Source: Tieghemiomyces parasiticus
Taxonomy: Eukaryota; Kickxellomycota; Dimargaritomycetes; Dimargaritales; Dimargaritaceae
DNA length: 64,000 nucleotides
Assembly: GCA_027575765.1 (NCBI GenBank)
Contig: JANBPT010000095.1
Location: forward strand, 1-64,000
Direction of reading: 5' to 3'
Part shown: piece by piece, positions 34,221 through 43,820 of the stretch
How the letters are laid out: every line of letters begins with the position of its first letter
How positions within the stretch are numbered: position 1 is the stretch's first letter
Notes under the pieces: generated by a model
Database searches by the model: none
Seen by the model: the letters and a program-made list of their open reading frames with translations, nothing else
What the model was told of the DNA's origin: nothing
Position numbers and translations under genes: made by a program

Positions 34221-35475
34221 CTACCAGACCTTGTCCAGTAGGCTGCGAGAAACCTCTACCCCTAGGAAACAGGCCGCATTGGCCGGGAAGGCGCGTACCA
34301 TGGCGGGGCCAAGACCGCGGAAAAGGGCGGTGGGGCCCTCGGTTTTCATCAGATGTACAAAGACATCTCTGATCCCGGAGTAGGTGCCCTCGGGGGCGGT
34401 CTGGAAACGAGACTTGAGCACGTCAGGTGGCTGGTAAAGTGGAGTATGGGAAGTACCGTTAGTCCAGGATGGAGCGATAGAAGGTAGGTGGGGTGAGTCA
34501 GACAGCCCGGTTACAAGTCGAGGGGGCCTGAGGGAATAATGAGCTACCCCGCGCACCACGCCGTTGTTCCCCAGTAAGAACCTCGATCGGCCCAACAGTG
34601 TCATCTACTTACGATGGCTACAATCCAGTTGGCAATACCAGCCAGGCCGCCAGCGGTCAGTACGGCGAGCGGGCTGAGTTGGTCGGACCCGGAGCCGGCA
34701 GGGGTGAGCAGGCCCTTAAACAACTCGTAAGCGCCAAAGTAGGCCACGGAACCGGGTACATCACGTAGAAGAGTGGCCGTTGTACCCTTGAACAGACCGC
34801 GGACTCCGGTCTCCTGCACGATGACCTTGGCGGCGTGGAGGGGGCCCTTGTACTTGTGCGGCCCGGGGGTATCGCCCTGAATTTGTAGTAAACATTTGAT
34901 GCGCTCGGTGGGCGTCATCAGGAAGGTGGCCGGGAGGGCCGAGAACCCGCCGGCAAAGAGACTCTGGCCCAGGGTCGGCGTGGCGGAGGGGTCCTGGTGA
35001 AGGTAAACCGGAGCGACAGGAGACGGCGGCTCGGGGATCGCCCAAGGGGATGTAATGGTTAGGTTTCCGTGCTAGCAGTGCGAACCCAGACGGTATGTGG
35101 GTGGAAGGCATCCGTACGTTGCAGAGGAGGAGAGAAAGGGCTATAGCCCCAACTTACCGTATCGGTGGCCCAGAAGGCCAGGCGCTTGCCGATATCGTAG
35201 CCCCAAAAGTAGGTAGCGTAGATAGGGGTGACACCGATAAGGGGCGTGGCCATGCCGCGGTAGAGGCCGCGCACCCCGTCCTTGGCGAGGGTCTGGCGGA
35301 ACACGTCGACCATACCCTTGCTCTGGGTGGAGGTCTGCATCCGCACTTTGATGAGGTCGAGCGGGTGGCCGGCCAAGACCAGGCACATGCCGCCGAAGCC
35401 ACCCGAGAGAAAGGACTTGACGGCGGACACCTGAGGCTTGGCCTCGGCCGACGGGGCGGTCGCTGAGTCGCTCAT
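34221..35475 (-). CDS. CRC1: Mitochondrial carnitine/acylcarnitine carrier
   Basis: The model is exons 35475-35158, 34993-34613 and 34430-34221, all phase 0, giving 302 residues. Three tandem carrier repeats are present with signature motifs [24 protein letters not shown] and [10 protein letters not shown]. The sequence [21 protein letters not shown] across the last junction and [15 protein letters not shown] near the end are diagnostic of the carnitine/acylcarnitine subfamily. The protein exchanges acylcarnitine for carnitine across the inner mitochondrial membrane, linking peroxisomal or cytosolic fatty-acid activation to the matrix. The exon layout places one carrier repeat roughly per exon. 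Each splice junction is supported by both consensus and family sequence. Confidence 0.95.
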
Positions 35476-37082
35476 TACAGGCGGAAGGGTAGCAAGGTAG
35501 GGAGGTGGGGCTGGGAAGGTATGGGGAGTAATAGGATTAACCGATAGGCAATCAAGGTCGGAATGCGGTACGGGAGTTAAGTGTAGAGAGGGGGCTATGG
35601 AGGGTTGTAGAAGCAGTAGGGTAAGGGCGCCCCAAGGCCTTGATAACGGGGCCGCCAGGCCGCACTTGCCTGCTGTGACCAGATAACCTGGAACGTGCTC
35701 GCCCTGCCGACCCGGTTGGAAAAGGACTGGGTGTGGGGGGGGTGAGAAAAGGACTGCCTCGTGAAAGGGCAATGAGGCTGGCGCGTGAGAACCCCGTTAG
35801 GTACAGTCATTCGTCGGAGATAAGTGCCCGCCAGCAGTGTGTGTGTGTGTGGTGGGGTAGCGGGCATGTGATTGAACCGAGACAATAAACCCCGTGGAGG
35901 CTCGCATGCGTAGTAGGGAGGGGGATGTTGCCTGTCTGGGCTAGCAACGAGGGAGGGGATGGCGGCCAACCCGGCGGTGGGGCCTGTTAGACAGGGCCCC
36001 CCTGAGCAGCAATGGCAGCTATAGAATACCTAGGTATATCCCGTGGTACGACGGCAGTTCATCCCGGCACCGTTCCGGCCTGGGGCACATCGCTCTTGGG
36101 CATCGTACAACGTAGTCTATCCGACGACGACGATGCCCGGCAGGTCGGAGGGAGAACTGCCTTCAAAAGGCTGGACAATACCCTCTCTGGCCGTTACGGT
36201 GGCCGGCTGCGTGTTCCCCTTTACCACTCCCTTCTAATGGGAGAGACTTATTTGGGCCGGATATGGGTCGCAATCCATACCCCATCCAACAGTCTCGTTG
36301 TTTCATTTAGCCCCGGCAGAGTTCGATACTATGGGCGTGATTTTCGTACGTGAGGCTTGGGCACCTCCTCAGTCCACGATCCTAGACGAACCAGTGTGGC
36401 CCCACAGACGCAGTCAAACATTTAAGTTGGCTAGTAAACCATGTCCAGCGGATCTCCTGGTTTCAGCTTCTAGCCTGTTGATAGGGCACCGGCAATATGT
36501 ACACTGGCCAGGTTCCCCTACAGCAGTCAGACAAGTGAGGGGGGGGGGGCGTACGGGAGTTACCGCCGGCTAGAAGGTAGGGAGAGACCGAGGCGCCCTA
36601 TGGAAATAACAGTTGGGCTTCGGAACGTAGCGCGAGGCCACGGCCATGTCAGCTGTGGCGGGGAATTGCAATGGCTACATTCCACAGTCTAAGAGGATAT
36701 TGAGCACTGGTGCGGATTGGGGGCGCCTCCCTTCTGATGACGACGAGAGCTTGAGCCCGACAACTCTCCGCTGTTAAGTACATTCTAACAAGCGTAAAAC
36801 CACAACTATATATATAAATATATAAGGACGGAAATACAAGGGCGGGTAAGCGATCGGTGGCGGCTAAACCGGGGGAAAATGGTAAGTGTAGCTGACCATG
36901 ATCGTCAAGGGTAGCTGAATTGGGTACTAAGCTAACCGAATATGGAAGATCTATACCCATACCGGATAATGTAAAACGTGGCAGTGTCACTCTCCTCTTC
37001 TCTGCTATGGGTTAGGTGGGCATAAATTAAGACATGGTCGACGGATGATACTGGGTCATTGCTGGAAGGTAGTGTGGGTGCC
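35476..37082. other. Intergenic, CRC1 to the 37 kb gene
   Basis: About 1.6 kb. A (GT)n run lies near 35838-35851. An ATG-initiated 113-codon frame at 36012-36353 (+) has no domain and mixed third-position bases. A minus-strand frame extends upstream of CRC1 to 35772 but carries in-frame low-complexity leader. No gene is called. Confidence 0.5.
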
Positions 37083-38834
37083 TCACGACCTCTGCAGGAC
37101 AGGGGTAGTGGTAACGGCTGGGCCAGCCTGTACCGGGGCTGTGAGTTTGTTGAGTGGGGGTAGGCCGTGCGGTTCAGCGGCAGCGGCTTGGACGGTGGTG
37201 GACTCGAGACTGTGCGGAGAAGATGGCACGTCATTTACGGCGACTGGAACGGTGACATCCGACGCGGTGGGGAGTTGGGTGGTACTGGGAAATGGCGATG
37301 GTGTGGCGGTCGACGGGGAGGTGGGAGCATCCGCCCCAGGCAGGTCGGGACACGCCTTCTCTGCAAGCAGGGCGAGGGAGTCCCCTGTGGTCGATCCGTC
37401 ACCGCCGGCGAGGGTGGTCCGCACCAGGGTGTGCATGCGCGTCCAAAATGTCGGAGAACCGGCGGCAGTATCGACCTGGGCAGCCTGGCGCTGTAGTGTC
37501 GTCAGTAGGCAAGTGGATCGGCGTAACTGTTCTTCCATTCGTTGCTCAAGGCCGGCCAGGCGCTCCATTCGGTACCGTACGGCCTCTAGCGTTTCCGCCA
37601 GGGAATGTTCGGCCGAGAGTCGGGAAGGAGGCATGCCTAGTTCGAAGGTACCGACGCCGATTACTGCAGTGTCTGAGTTGAGACGGGACCGGGGTAGGGG
37701 TGCTGTCGGCGGAGTGGTTCGAAGAGGGGACGAGGCTGGACCGCGCTGGATCAGATATGGAGGGACCGGACCCCCGAGGCGCGGCGTTGGCAGGGTGAAG
37801 CCGGCGTGTGCGGAGGATGGCGGTGGGTAGGAGCTAGGGCCACTCTGCGTCAGGGGCCGCGGGGTCGGCTGTAGCTTCACATTGGGTACCTCGGCGGGCC
37901 TCGCGACCGGGACGGGCTGGTCGTCGTAGTTGGGAGTACACACCGTCAAATTCAGCGAATTGCGGCGTTTCGTGTCACGCGGATGAGTGGACAGCGAAGC
38001 AGGCGAGACCAATGGTGGGATAGAAGGGTCCATCAGAGAGGGCAGTGATGCATAGCCGGCTTCGGCCCGGGGGATTGAGCGCTGGCGTTTGGACGGGGGC
38101 CCAGCGTCATGGAGTACACGGGGGTCGTACCCGCGGGCCACAGTATTGGCCCCTGGAGTATCGGCAGGGTATGCGGCAGAGTAGGCCGGCTGGGAGGCAA
38201 CGGCCTCGCGAGAGTGGCTCGCCTCGTAACTGTGGCCGTTACGGCGCGGGCTACGGTTAATAGGGGGGGCAGCCGGTCCGTGGTTCATGTGAATGGCGTT
38301 CGAAGGAGGTGAACCCCGCGGGTAGGCGGAGGGCGGGTTGCTCAAAGGTAGGCGATTAGGCTGCTGGTCGGCCATGGCGACAGGCAGGTCCTCCTCGGTG
38401 CAGGTCACCGGGCGGGCGATGCGTGTGAACCCCAGGCTGAGCAGAAGGTTGCTGGCCTGGCCGCGGTGGAACTCCTCCAAGTGAAAGTTGCAGAACGTAC
38501 TGAGGTGGGGCTGGTCAGGGAATTTGTAGGCGATGCTCCGGAGCGCCGACACAATGATGAATAGGTCGTCGTTCCCGCACTGTACGATGTAAAATGGGTC
38601 GAACCCCTGCAGGACCGGGATACAGTGGGCTATGTACTCAGGGAATTTGGCAAGGAAGACGGCCACGATATCCTGCACGCGGTAGTAGAGTGGTGGCTGC
38701 GATGGCGTGCCAGGGTGAGCCGAACGCTTGTCGCTGGTATGATAGTTGGGCAGACCCGGGAATGTGTAGACGCAGAAGGGCACGGCACGGTTCCCGGCCT
38801 TAAATTCCCCCAAGTTGAACTTGACCGCCCGCAT
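37083..38834 (-). CDS. Unrecognised protein: conserved-looking N-terminal domain, disordered middle, coiled coil
   Basis: One exon, 583 residues from the ATG at 38834 (an in-frame GTG lies 45 bases upstream). Residues 1-150 look globular and well conserved in style (MRAVKFNLGEFKAGNR, LYYRVQDIVAVFLAKFPEYI, CGNDDLFIIVSALRSIAYKF, STFCNFHLEEFHRG). I cannot assign them to a family. Residues 160-440 are Pro/Ser/Arg-rich and disordered, with a bipartite basic stretch (PSKRQRS) that could be a nuclear signal. Residues about 455-510 form a probable coiled coil (LAETLEAVRYRMERLAGLEQ). A Thr/Pro-rich tail follows. The layout would suit a nuclear regulatory protein or scaffold; this is inference only. 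Confidence 0.75.
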   Translation of the reverse strand: MRAVKFNLGEFKAGNRAVPFCVYTFPGLPNYHTSDKRSAHPGTPSQPPLYYRVQDIVAVFLAKFPEYIAHCIPVLQGFDPFYIVQCGNDDLFIIVSALRSIAYKFPDQPHLSTFCNFHLEEFHRGQASNLLLSLGFTRIARPVTCTEEDLPVAMADQQPNRLPLSNPPSAYPRGSPPSNAIHMNHGPAAPPINRSPRRNGHSYEASHSREAVASQPAYSAAYPADTPGANTVARGYDPRVLHDAGPPSKRQRSIPRAEAGYASLPSLMDPSIPPLVSPASLSTHPRDTKRRNSLNLTVCTPNYDDQPVPVARPAEVPNVKLQPTPRPLTQSGPSSYPPPSSAHAGFTLPTPRLGGPVPPYLIQRGPASSPLRTTPPTAPLPRSRLNSDTAVIGVGTFELGMPPSRLSAEHSLAETLEAVRYRMERLAGLEQRMEEQLRRSTCLLTTLQRQAAQVDTAAGSPTFWTRMHTLVRTTLAGGDGSTTGDSLALLAEKACPDLPGADAPTSPSTATPSPFPSTTQLPTASDVTVPVAVNDVPSSPHSLESTTVQAAAAEPHGLPPLNKLTAPVQAGPAVTTTPVLQRS

Positions 38835-39887
38835 GACGACGGGGCAATGGGGGGAGCTGGTGGATAGGGCCGGGGTCACAATGGTTGGGGAGGGTCGTAA
38901 TCGTCAACGAGCAGCTAGGCGTGGCGCAGAACCAGCAGGTGGAAGAATATTGGTGATGTAGTAGCTAGTAGGAGCCGCGATGGCCATAGGATATCGCCAG
39001 AGATAAATTGGGACTAAGAGGTAAACGTAGGGCTTCAGGCGGACACCTGGGAACGATGGCAGGGAAAGAAAGGCCTTTTAATGCGGCCTCCGACTTGGGC
39101 AGCATGGGATGGCTGTGCAACGGCTGAGGAGGGCGGGACCTACGGCTAGAAGCAAGACAGAACGAAAGGAGCGTCGACGAGCTGGTTAGTGGAGTTCGTG
39201 ACACCAGGCCGTGATCGGCCTGGGAGAGGAGAGGGGGCGGTATCGGGACGGACGGTACGGTAACAAAGACGACGGCTCACAGCCATCTACCATCCTAATC
39301 AAAGGCCGGCTAGTTAGCAGCTGGGGGATCCCGTACGGGTCAGTGGCACATACCTAACTAGATAGCGGGGATACGTAGACGTTCGCAGCCTAAACGCGGT
39401 CGGTCGAGAACGCCTGTTGCTCCTGGTTCATCTCGCAGGATCGGCCGGCTATGTGGGGGGGGGGTACGAAGGGGTGAAAGTATAGCCCCTTTGGTCCGAG
39501 CAGCTTGGTTGGTGTGGTACCCTCCATCGACTGTGGCCCCCGTTCGACCTTGTAAGCGTACAACTCGCTACCGTCCGTCTCCCGGCCGTCGTCGCCCATG
39601 TGCCGCGTAGCGCTAGGATCGCACCCAGACGGGCCACTGGCCTCCCCAAGCACGCAGCGGGCGTGCCAGGGGCCACGACGCAGTCAGCGGCCTGAAGCGG
39701 CTTCCCAGACCCCCTCCCCCTGGGTTTGGAATTAGCCCCAGATGCCCCTTTGGAAACGATACTCGCATCGAACCAACGTCCTGGCTCGGACCTGACGCTG
39801 AGGGGCACATGCCCACGCTTTCCCTTCGTCCACTCCTTGCCACTTTCTCCCTTTCCTGTACTACCCTTGCCGTCCCTCATTTTCTCG
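38835..39887. other. Divergent intergenic region with a possible small gene
   Basis: Upstream DNA of the genes at 37083-38834 and 39888-40667. It contains the candidate small frame at 39390-39599, listed separately. The remainder shows nothing recognisable. Confidence 0.5.
39390..39599 (-). CDS. Possible small protein of 69 residues
   Basis: An ATG-initiated frame whose third codon positions are mostly G or C, like the real genes here. It has a balanced amino-acid mix (SELYAYKVERGPQSMEG, LLGPKGLYFHPFVPPPHIAG) rather than the Arg/Pro-rich runs of shadow frames. I recognise no family. It could be one exon of a larger gene or chance. The overlapping alternative frame 39449-39880 on the same strand looks less natural. 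Confidence 0.35.
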   Translation of the reverse strand: MGDDGRETDGSELYAYKVERGPQSMEGTTPTKLLGPKGLYFHPFVPPPHIAGRSCEMNQEQQAFSTDRV

Positions 39888-40667
39888 ATGCATGCCCTGA
39901 TGTCCCCAACCCGGCCTGTGACCGCGGGCCGCGGGTGTTGCCTGGTCCTTCTCTTCCTGGCCGTCGCCTTGTTTCGAACTCAGTTTTGCCATGCAGAAGC
40001 TGTGAGGCCGCCGTCGGTCGGGGTACGGCTGGTTACGCTGGTTGAGACGCGGACGTTCACCCACGCCGCGCTGGTCACCCGGACCGTCACCGAGCCTAGC
40101 GCGGCCACCTCCGACCCGCTGGCCCCCACCGTGGCACAACGTCCTGGGTCACCTCCGCCGGCGGTATCCGACTGGAGAGGCCCCGTAGGGTGGGCCGTTG
40201 GTGCGTTCCGGTGGCTGTGGGCGGCCGGGCAATGGTCCCTCTCTCTCCTCCTGACCGTCATTTTGGCCGCCGGCCACGTCGTCTGGTCCCCCGTCGCTTG
40301 GACCGCCACTCGACTGCTGGGATTGGCCCCCTTATTCGCCTTTTTCGTCGTGTCAACCTTCGCCGGGGTGGTACTGGGCGGCCTGGTGGCCTGGGCATGC
40401 AACTTGATCCACCCGGCCGCGCAGTCACCCCCAGCCGACACTGGGGCTTTGCCGCGTTACGAGCCGGAGGCCCCGCAATCCCCAGCACCACTGGTCACCA
40501 GCCTTTCTACCCCGTTCGAATCGTCGCACTCACCCCACAGGGCCCCGTCGATGCCCGTACCCCTTGGCACGCAGCCTAAGGCCACCCAGTCCACGCTACG
40601 ACAGCGAATGGTGGCACCCCACCCACGGCCTATTTACCTGAGTGACTCCGACCCTTCCCCTCCTTAA
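39888..40667 (+). CDS. Unrecognised secretory-pathway membrane protein with two spans
   Basis: One exon, 259 residues from ATG 39888, chosen because it starts a good signal sequence (CCLVLLFLAVALFRTQFCHA); the frame is open further upstream. After a ~60-residue lumenal/extracellular Thr/Pro-rich region come a tryptophan-rich segment (GWAVGAFRWLWAAGQW), a hydrophobic helix (LSLLLTVILAAGHVVW) and a second one (LAPLFAFFVVSTFAGVVLGGLVAW). The C-terminal ~85 residues are Pro/Ser-rich, with a PRYEPEAP motif. No family is recognised. Neighbours give no clue. Confidence 0.65.
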   Translation: MHALMSPTRPVTAGRGCCLVLLFLAVALFRTQFCHAEAVRPPSVGVRLVTLVETRTFTHAALVTRTVTEPSAATSDPLAPTVAQRPGSPPPAVSDWRGPVGWAVGAFRWLWAAGQWSLSLLLTVILAAGHVVWSPVAWTATRLLGLAPLFAFFVVSTFAGVVLGGLVAWACNLIHPAAQSPPADTGALPRYEPEAPQSPAPLVTSLSTPFESSHSPHRAPSMPVPLGTQPKATQSTLRQRMVAPHPRPIYLSDSDPSPP

Positions 40668-40977
40668 AGTGGCTCGACGGCAAATCATCCCCGTGGGGGA
40701 GATAGGAAGGCTGTAAGGTCTGTTCACAGTGGTGCGATACGTCCTGATGGTATCGCCCCGTCTACATTTTGAAATTGGCGGCTCGATCGTATTGCATCGC
40801 ACAGCCTTCAAGGTATACTATTTGCTACCGTTTGCAGCCTTTCAAAGCTCGTCACCCCGCTTGTTAATTATATCCGCCAATTATTGGCTATCCCAAGCGA
40901 CAATCATTAGCTGCTCGCTTTACTTTTGTATGAATAAAACCTAAAAGGTACAAGGCCGGGAGGAGACCCCGGGCAGA
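40668..40977. other. Convergent intergenic spacer before FCF2
   Basis: A 310-base, AT-richer spacer holding 3' UTRs of the genes on either side. Nothing else is seen apart from the polyadenylation motif. Confidence 0.6.
40933..40938 (+). terminator. AATAAA polyadenylation motif
   Basis: AATAAA, about 265 bases after the stop of the upstream plus-strand gene. Confidence 0.35.
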
Positions 40978-42262
40978 TCAGGTCCGGCGGGACATCTCCC
41001 ACCGGCCATCGACGTCCTCTGCTGATTTGGCCTCGGCGTCTAGTTTGGCCCCGGCCCGCGCCCGCTTGCGCTGTTTGATGGCCTTGAATTGGTCGGCGTA
41101 CCAGGCCTCACTGCCCTCACGGCTGTCAGTGCGAATCTTCTCAGCACGGCGTTTAAGGTGGGCCCGGGTCTGCTCCTCATTAAGCAGCTGGTCGGCTAGG
41201 CGGCCTCGCCGCTCCTTACGCGTGAGACGGCCCGAGTAGTACTCGTGTGGGGCCTCCACCACCGTACCCATGTGAAAGAATTCGGGGACAGGGTTGCGCT
41301 GCTTGTCCTTCTTGTAGAACCGCGTCGGGTCCAGTGCCGCTCGGTACTCGATGACCTGCAGGTCACGCTTAATTTCTTCGGTGACCTCGGGCCGCTTCAT
41401 ATCGAACCAGCCCGCACCGTTCTGGTGGAATTAAGAGGGGTGGGGATGATAAAGTATGGAAGGGCAGCGGAATGCAGTGTCGGGTTTGGTGATTAGGGGT
41501 CGCGTAACGAAAGCCTGAATAACGCGTCCAGGTTTCGAATCGACCAGCAACGAGTGCAAAAGCCGTCGGGGTGACTTACCGTGGTAGCCTTGGCCTTGCG
41601 CTGAGACCGCGTCTTACGCGGCTCCACTCGGGCCGTTTCCAGACGCACCACCTGGAGTGGTTTTCCCACCGGGGCAGCAGGGGCCGCGCCCGGTCGCTTG
41701 TCCTGGATGTGAATACCGCCCTGTTTCAACGTTGGAACGCCGTCCTGGTACACGTCGAGGGGTAGACTGTCCCGCAGCGACTCAAGGCCTTTCAATTTAC
41801 ATAGCCTGGCACGGTTAACATGAATAGAAGACGTGGAACGGAAGGGCGGGATGGTGCAGTAAAAAAAAGGGGGAGGTGGGTTAGTTGTGACCTATAAAGT
41901 GCCGTCGCAGCCAGGCGCAGGAGCCAGCTCTCCTTCCGATGGGCCTACTACTTACAAAAGCGGATTCCGGCTATCGTCGGCCTCGACATTTGAGTGACCT
42001 CTGTCCGTGGTTATTAAAGGACGTGCAGAAAGTAAATGGCTATTAGTGGTCAAACAATGGGGTTTGGCGGGCCGGTCCCTGAATTTTTTACTTGGTACGG
42101 TCGGGTTGGTGGGCAATTGAGCCATGGAGCAAAGGACAAGGGGGGGGGTGCTCAAATGGGACCCACTTACCCGTTCTGTTCTAGGAAAAACGTCTTGGCC
42201 CGTTCCAGGAGGGACGACAGGCCCGGCAGACTGGTAATTTCAGCATTGGTGGTGGCGGTCAT
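40978..42262 (-). CDS. FCF2: Fcf2-domain pre-rRNA processing protein
   Basis: The model is exons 42262-42171, 42000-41956 (45 nt), 41805-41580 and 41421-40978, with consistent phases (2, 2, 0), giving 268 residues. The last exon holds the Fcf2 domain: AGWFDMKRPEVTEEIKRDLQ, YRAALDPTRFYKKD, EFFHMGTVVEAPHEYYSGRL and TRKERRGRLADQLL, followed by a strongly basic tail. In yeast Fcf2 acts in the nucleolus in the early 18S rRNA cleavages (A0, A1, A2) of the SSU processome. The human relative is DNTTIP2/TDIF2. The N-terminal region (SLPGLSSLLERAKTFF, then acidic and basic stretches) is poorly conserved in the family. The short second exon is the least certain part. Confidence 0.9.
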
Positions 42263-43820
42263 GGTAAAGGATGCCGCAAAGTATAGGTAGAAGGGGGCGA
42301 TCTGGGCAGTACCAAACGTATGGAATGGACTTTGTAGAAACGAATAATAATTGAATGCGTGTACCAGAGACGAGGGCTGGAGGGTGTAGTTTGTAAAGCT
42401 CATCTCAACCTGGGAGCCGTGGCCTACAAAGCCTATGGAGGGGGTATTTTGTCCAGTAGCGTTAGAGTCTAGCCCTAGCCTGGGCACTGGAGATGGCAAA
42501 TTTTCGTTTTTTTTGAATTCTCAGTCATCTTCCCTTACCTTTTGGCCCCCTGCTGAAGCACACCAGCCGTTAAGGTGGGCGCTTTTAAATCACGTGTTAT
42601 TTTGTAGCACTAGGTCCCTCGCCATGGTCACACTACCGGCGGCAGTACGTAGGGCCTCGCGTTGCGTTGGCGAACGGATGCTTCCTTCGGATGGCACGGA
42701 GGGTAGTCGCTGGGGGAAGGGCACGGCAGGACTCGCACCACAGTTCCGGATCACGGCGACGCTACACTGGAGAGCCGGCTAGGGCGGGATGCAAATGATG
42801 CGCTGAGTACACTTCAGGGTCCAGTGGACCAAGGCAAAGCAACCTAGAGAACTAAGCGCGGCCCAGGGGCGCTACCGAGGGGCGCCAGGGGCGAGGTCAT
42901 CGCGCCAGTGGTCAGGGTGAGCAAAGGACCGATCGGCGCTTTATCTACTGACTGTAGCCCGCGCCCTTAGGGCTAAATGAGCCGGCCACCCGATTGCCGT
43001 GCCGACGTCCTAGCGGACCCTGGCTCTACCATGCCTCCATTACGAGGGGCGCACCGTTCGGCCCATTGAATGGATCATAAAGGGGAGGAGTTGGTGAACG
43101 GCTCGTAACGGTCCAGCATTCGAGCCCTACCCTACCGAACTAATGCCCGTGACCATGATATAAGCCCTTAAAGGTCCGCGCCACCACTGCGTACCGCGTT
43201 CCTCTCGTCTCTGCTACAGCTCCCCGGTCCTGTCTAACCGTCCGCCACGTCCATCGCCATTAATGCGTTAACCAGGCTGTGTCTTGTCCGGTTGGCAAAT
43301 GCTGTGAAGCGTTCACTTCGCCTCCCATCGGTGTCTAGTGGATCCCTATTTTACGTGCAGGGTTTTACACCCCTAGTTTTAGAGGATTCGTCCGCTGCCT
43401 CTGTTCCTGGCTCCCGCGCTATCCACCGGCTATTTTTGGAGAACTTCAATCGGACACACTGGTATAATTTGTTACGTACCCTCTTCATCTGCACCCCATT
43501 GCCTAATTATAGCCACCCCTACATCACGCCGCTTTTCTTCTTTAGCCACTCTGCCGTGCCTAACGTTGCCTTTGAGCCCCCCCTCCCCACGATATTACCC
43601 TAGTGAATTAAATTAGCGGGACGGTCATTAGACGCTATCGACGTGGTATATAGTGGTCCCACCGCGACCGCAAAAGCCCGTGCTCACCCATTGATGGTAG
43701 CCAGCTCCTTCCGTTGTATCCAACGCCACTCACGTCAACGTCAAACGGGATATCGTACCAAACTGCTGGATACCTCCCCTCTTCATTCTGTCCTGTTGCA
43801 TCCCCGGCTCCACGTCCGCC
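42263..43820. other. Divergent intergenic region, FCF2 and the 43.8 kb gene
   Basis: About 1.6 kb. GC-rich imperfect short repeats (AGGGGCGC-like) lie near 42866-42890, and a TATA-like motif near 43647. Frames at 42435-42782 and 43292-43603 lack domains. No gene is called. Confidence 0.5.
43647..43653 (+). promoter_or_regulatory. TATA-like box of the 43.8 kb gene
   Basis: TATATAG, 168 bases before the ATG at 43821. Confidence 0.35.

Noticed and set aside
36012..36353. ATG-initiated 113-codon frame
   Set aside because: Mixed codon usage and no domain; it may be real but I cannot support it.
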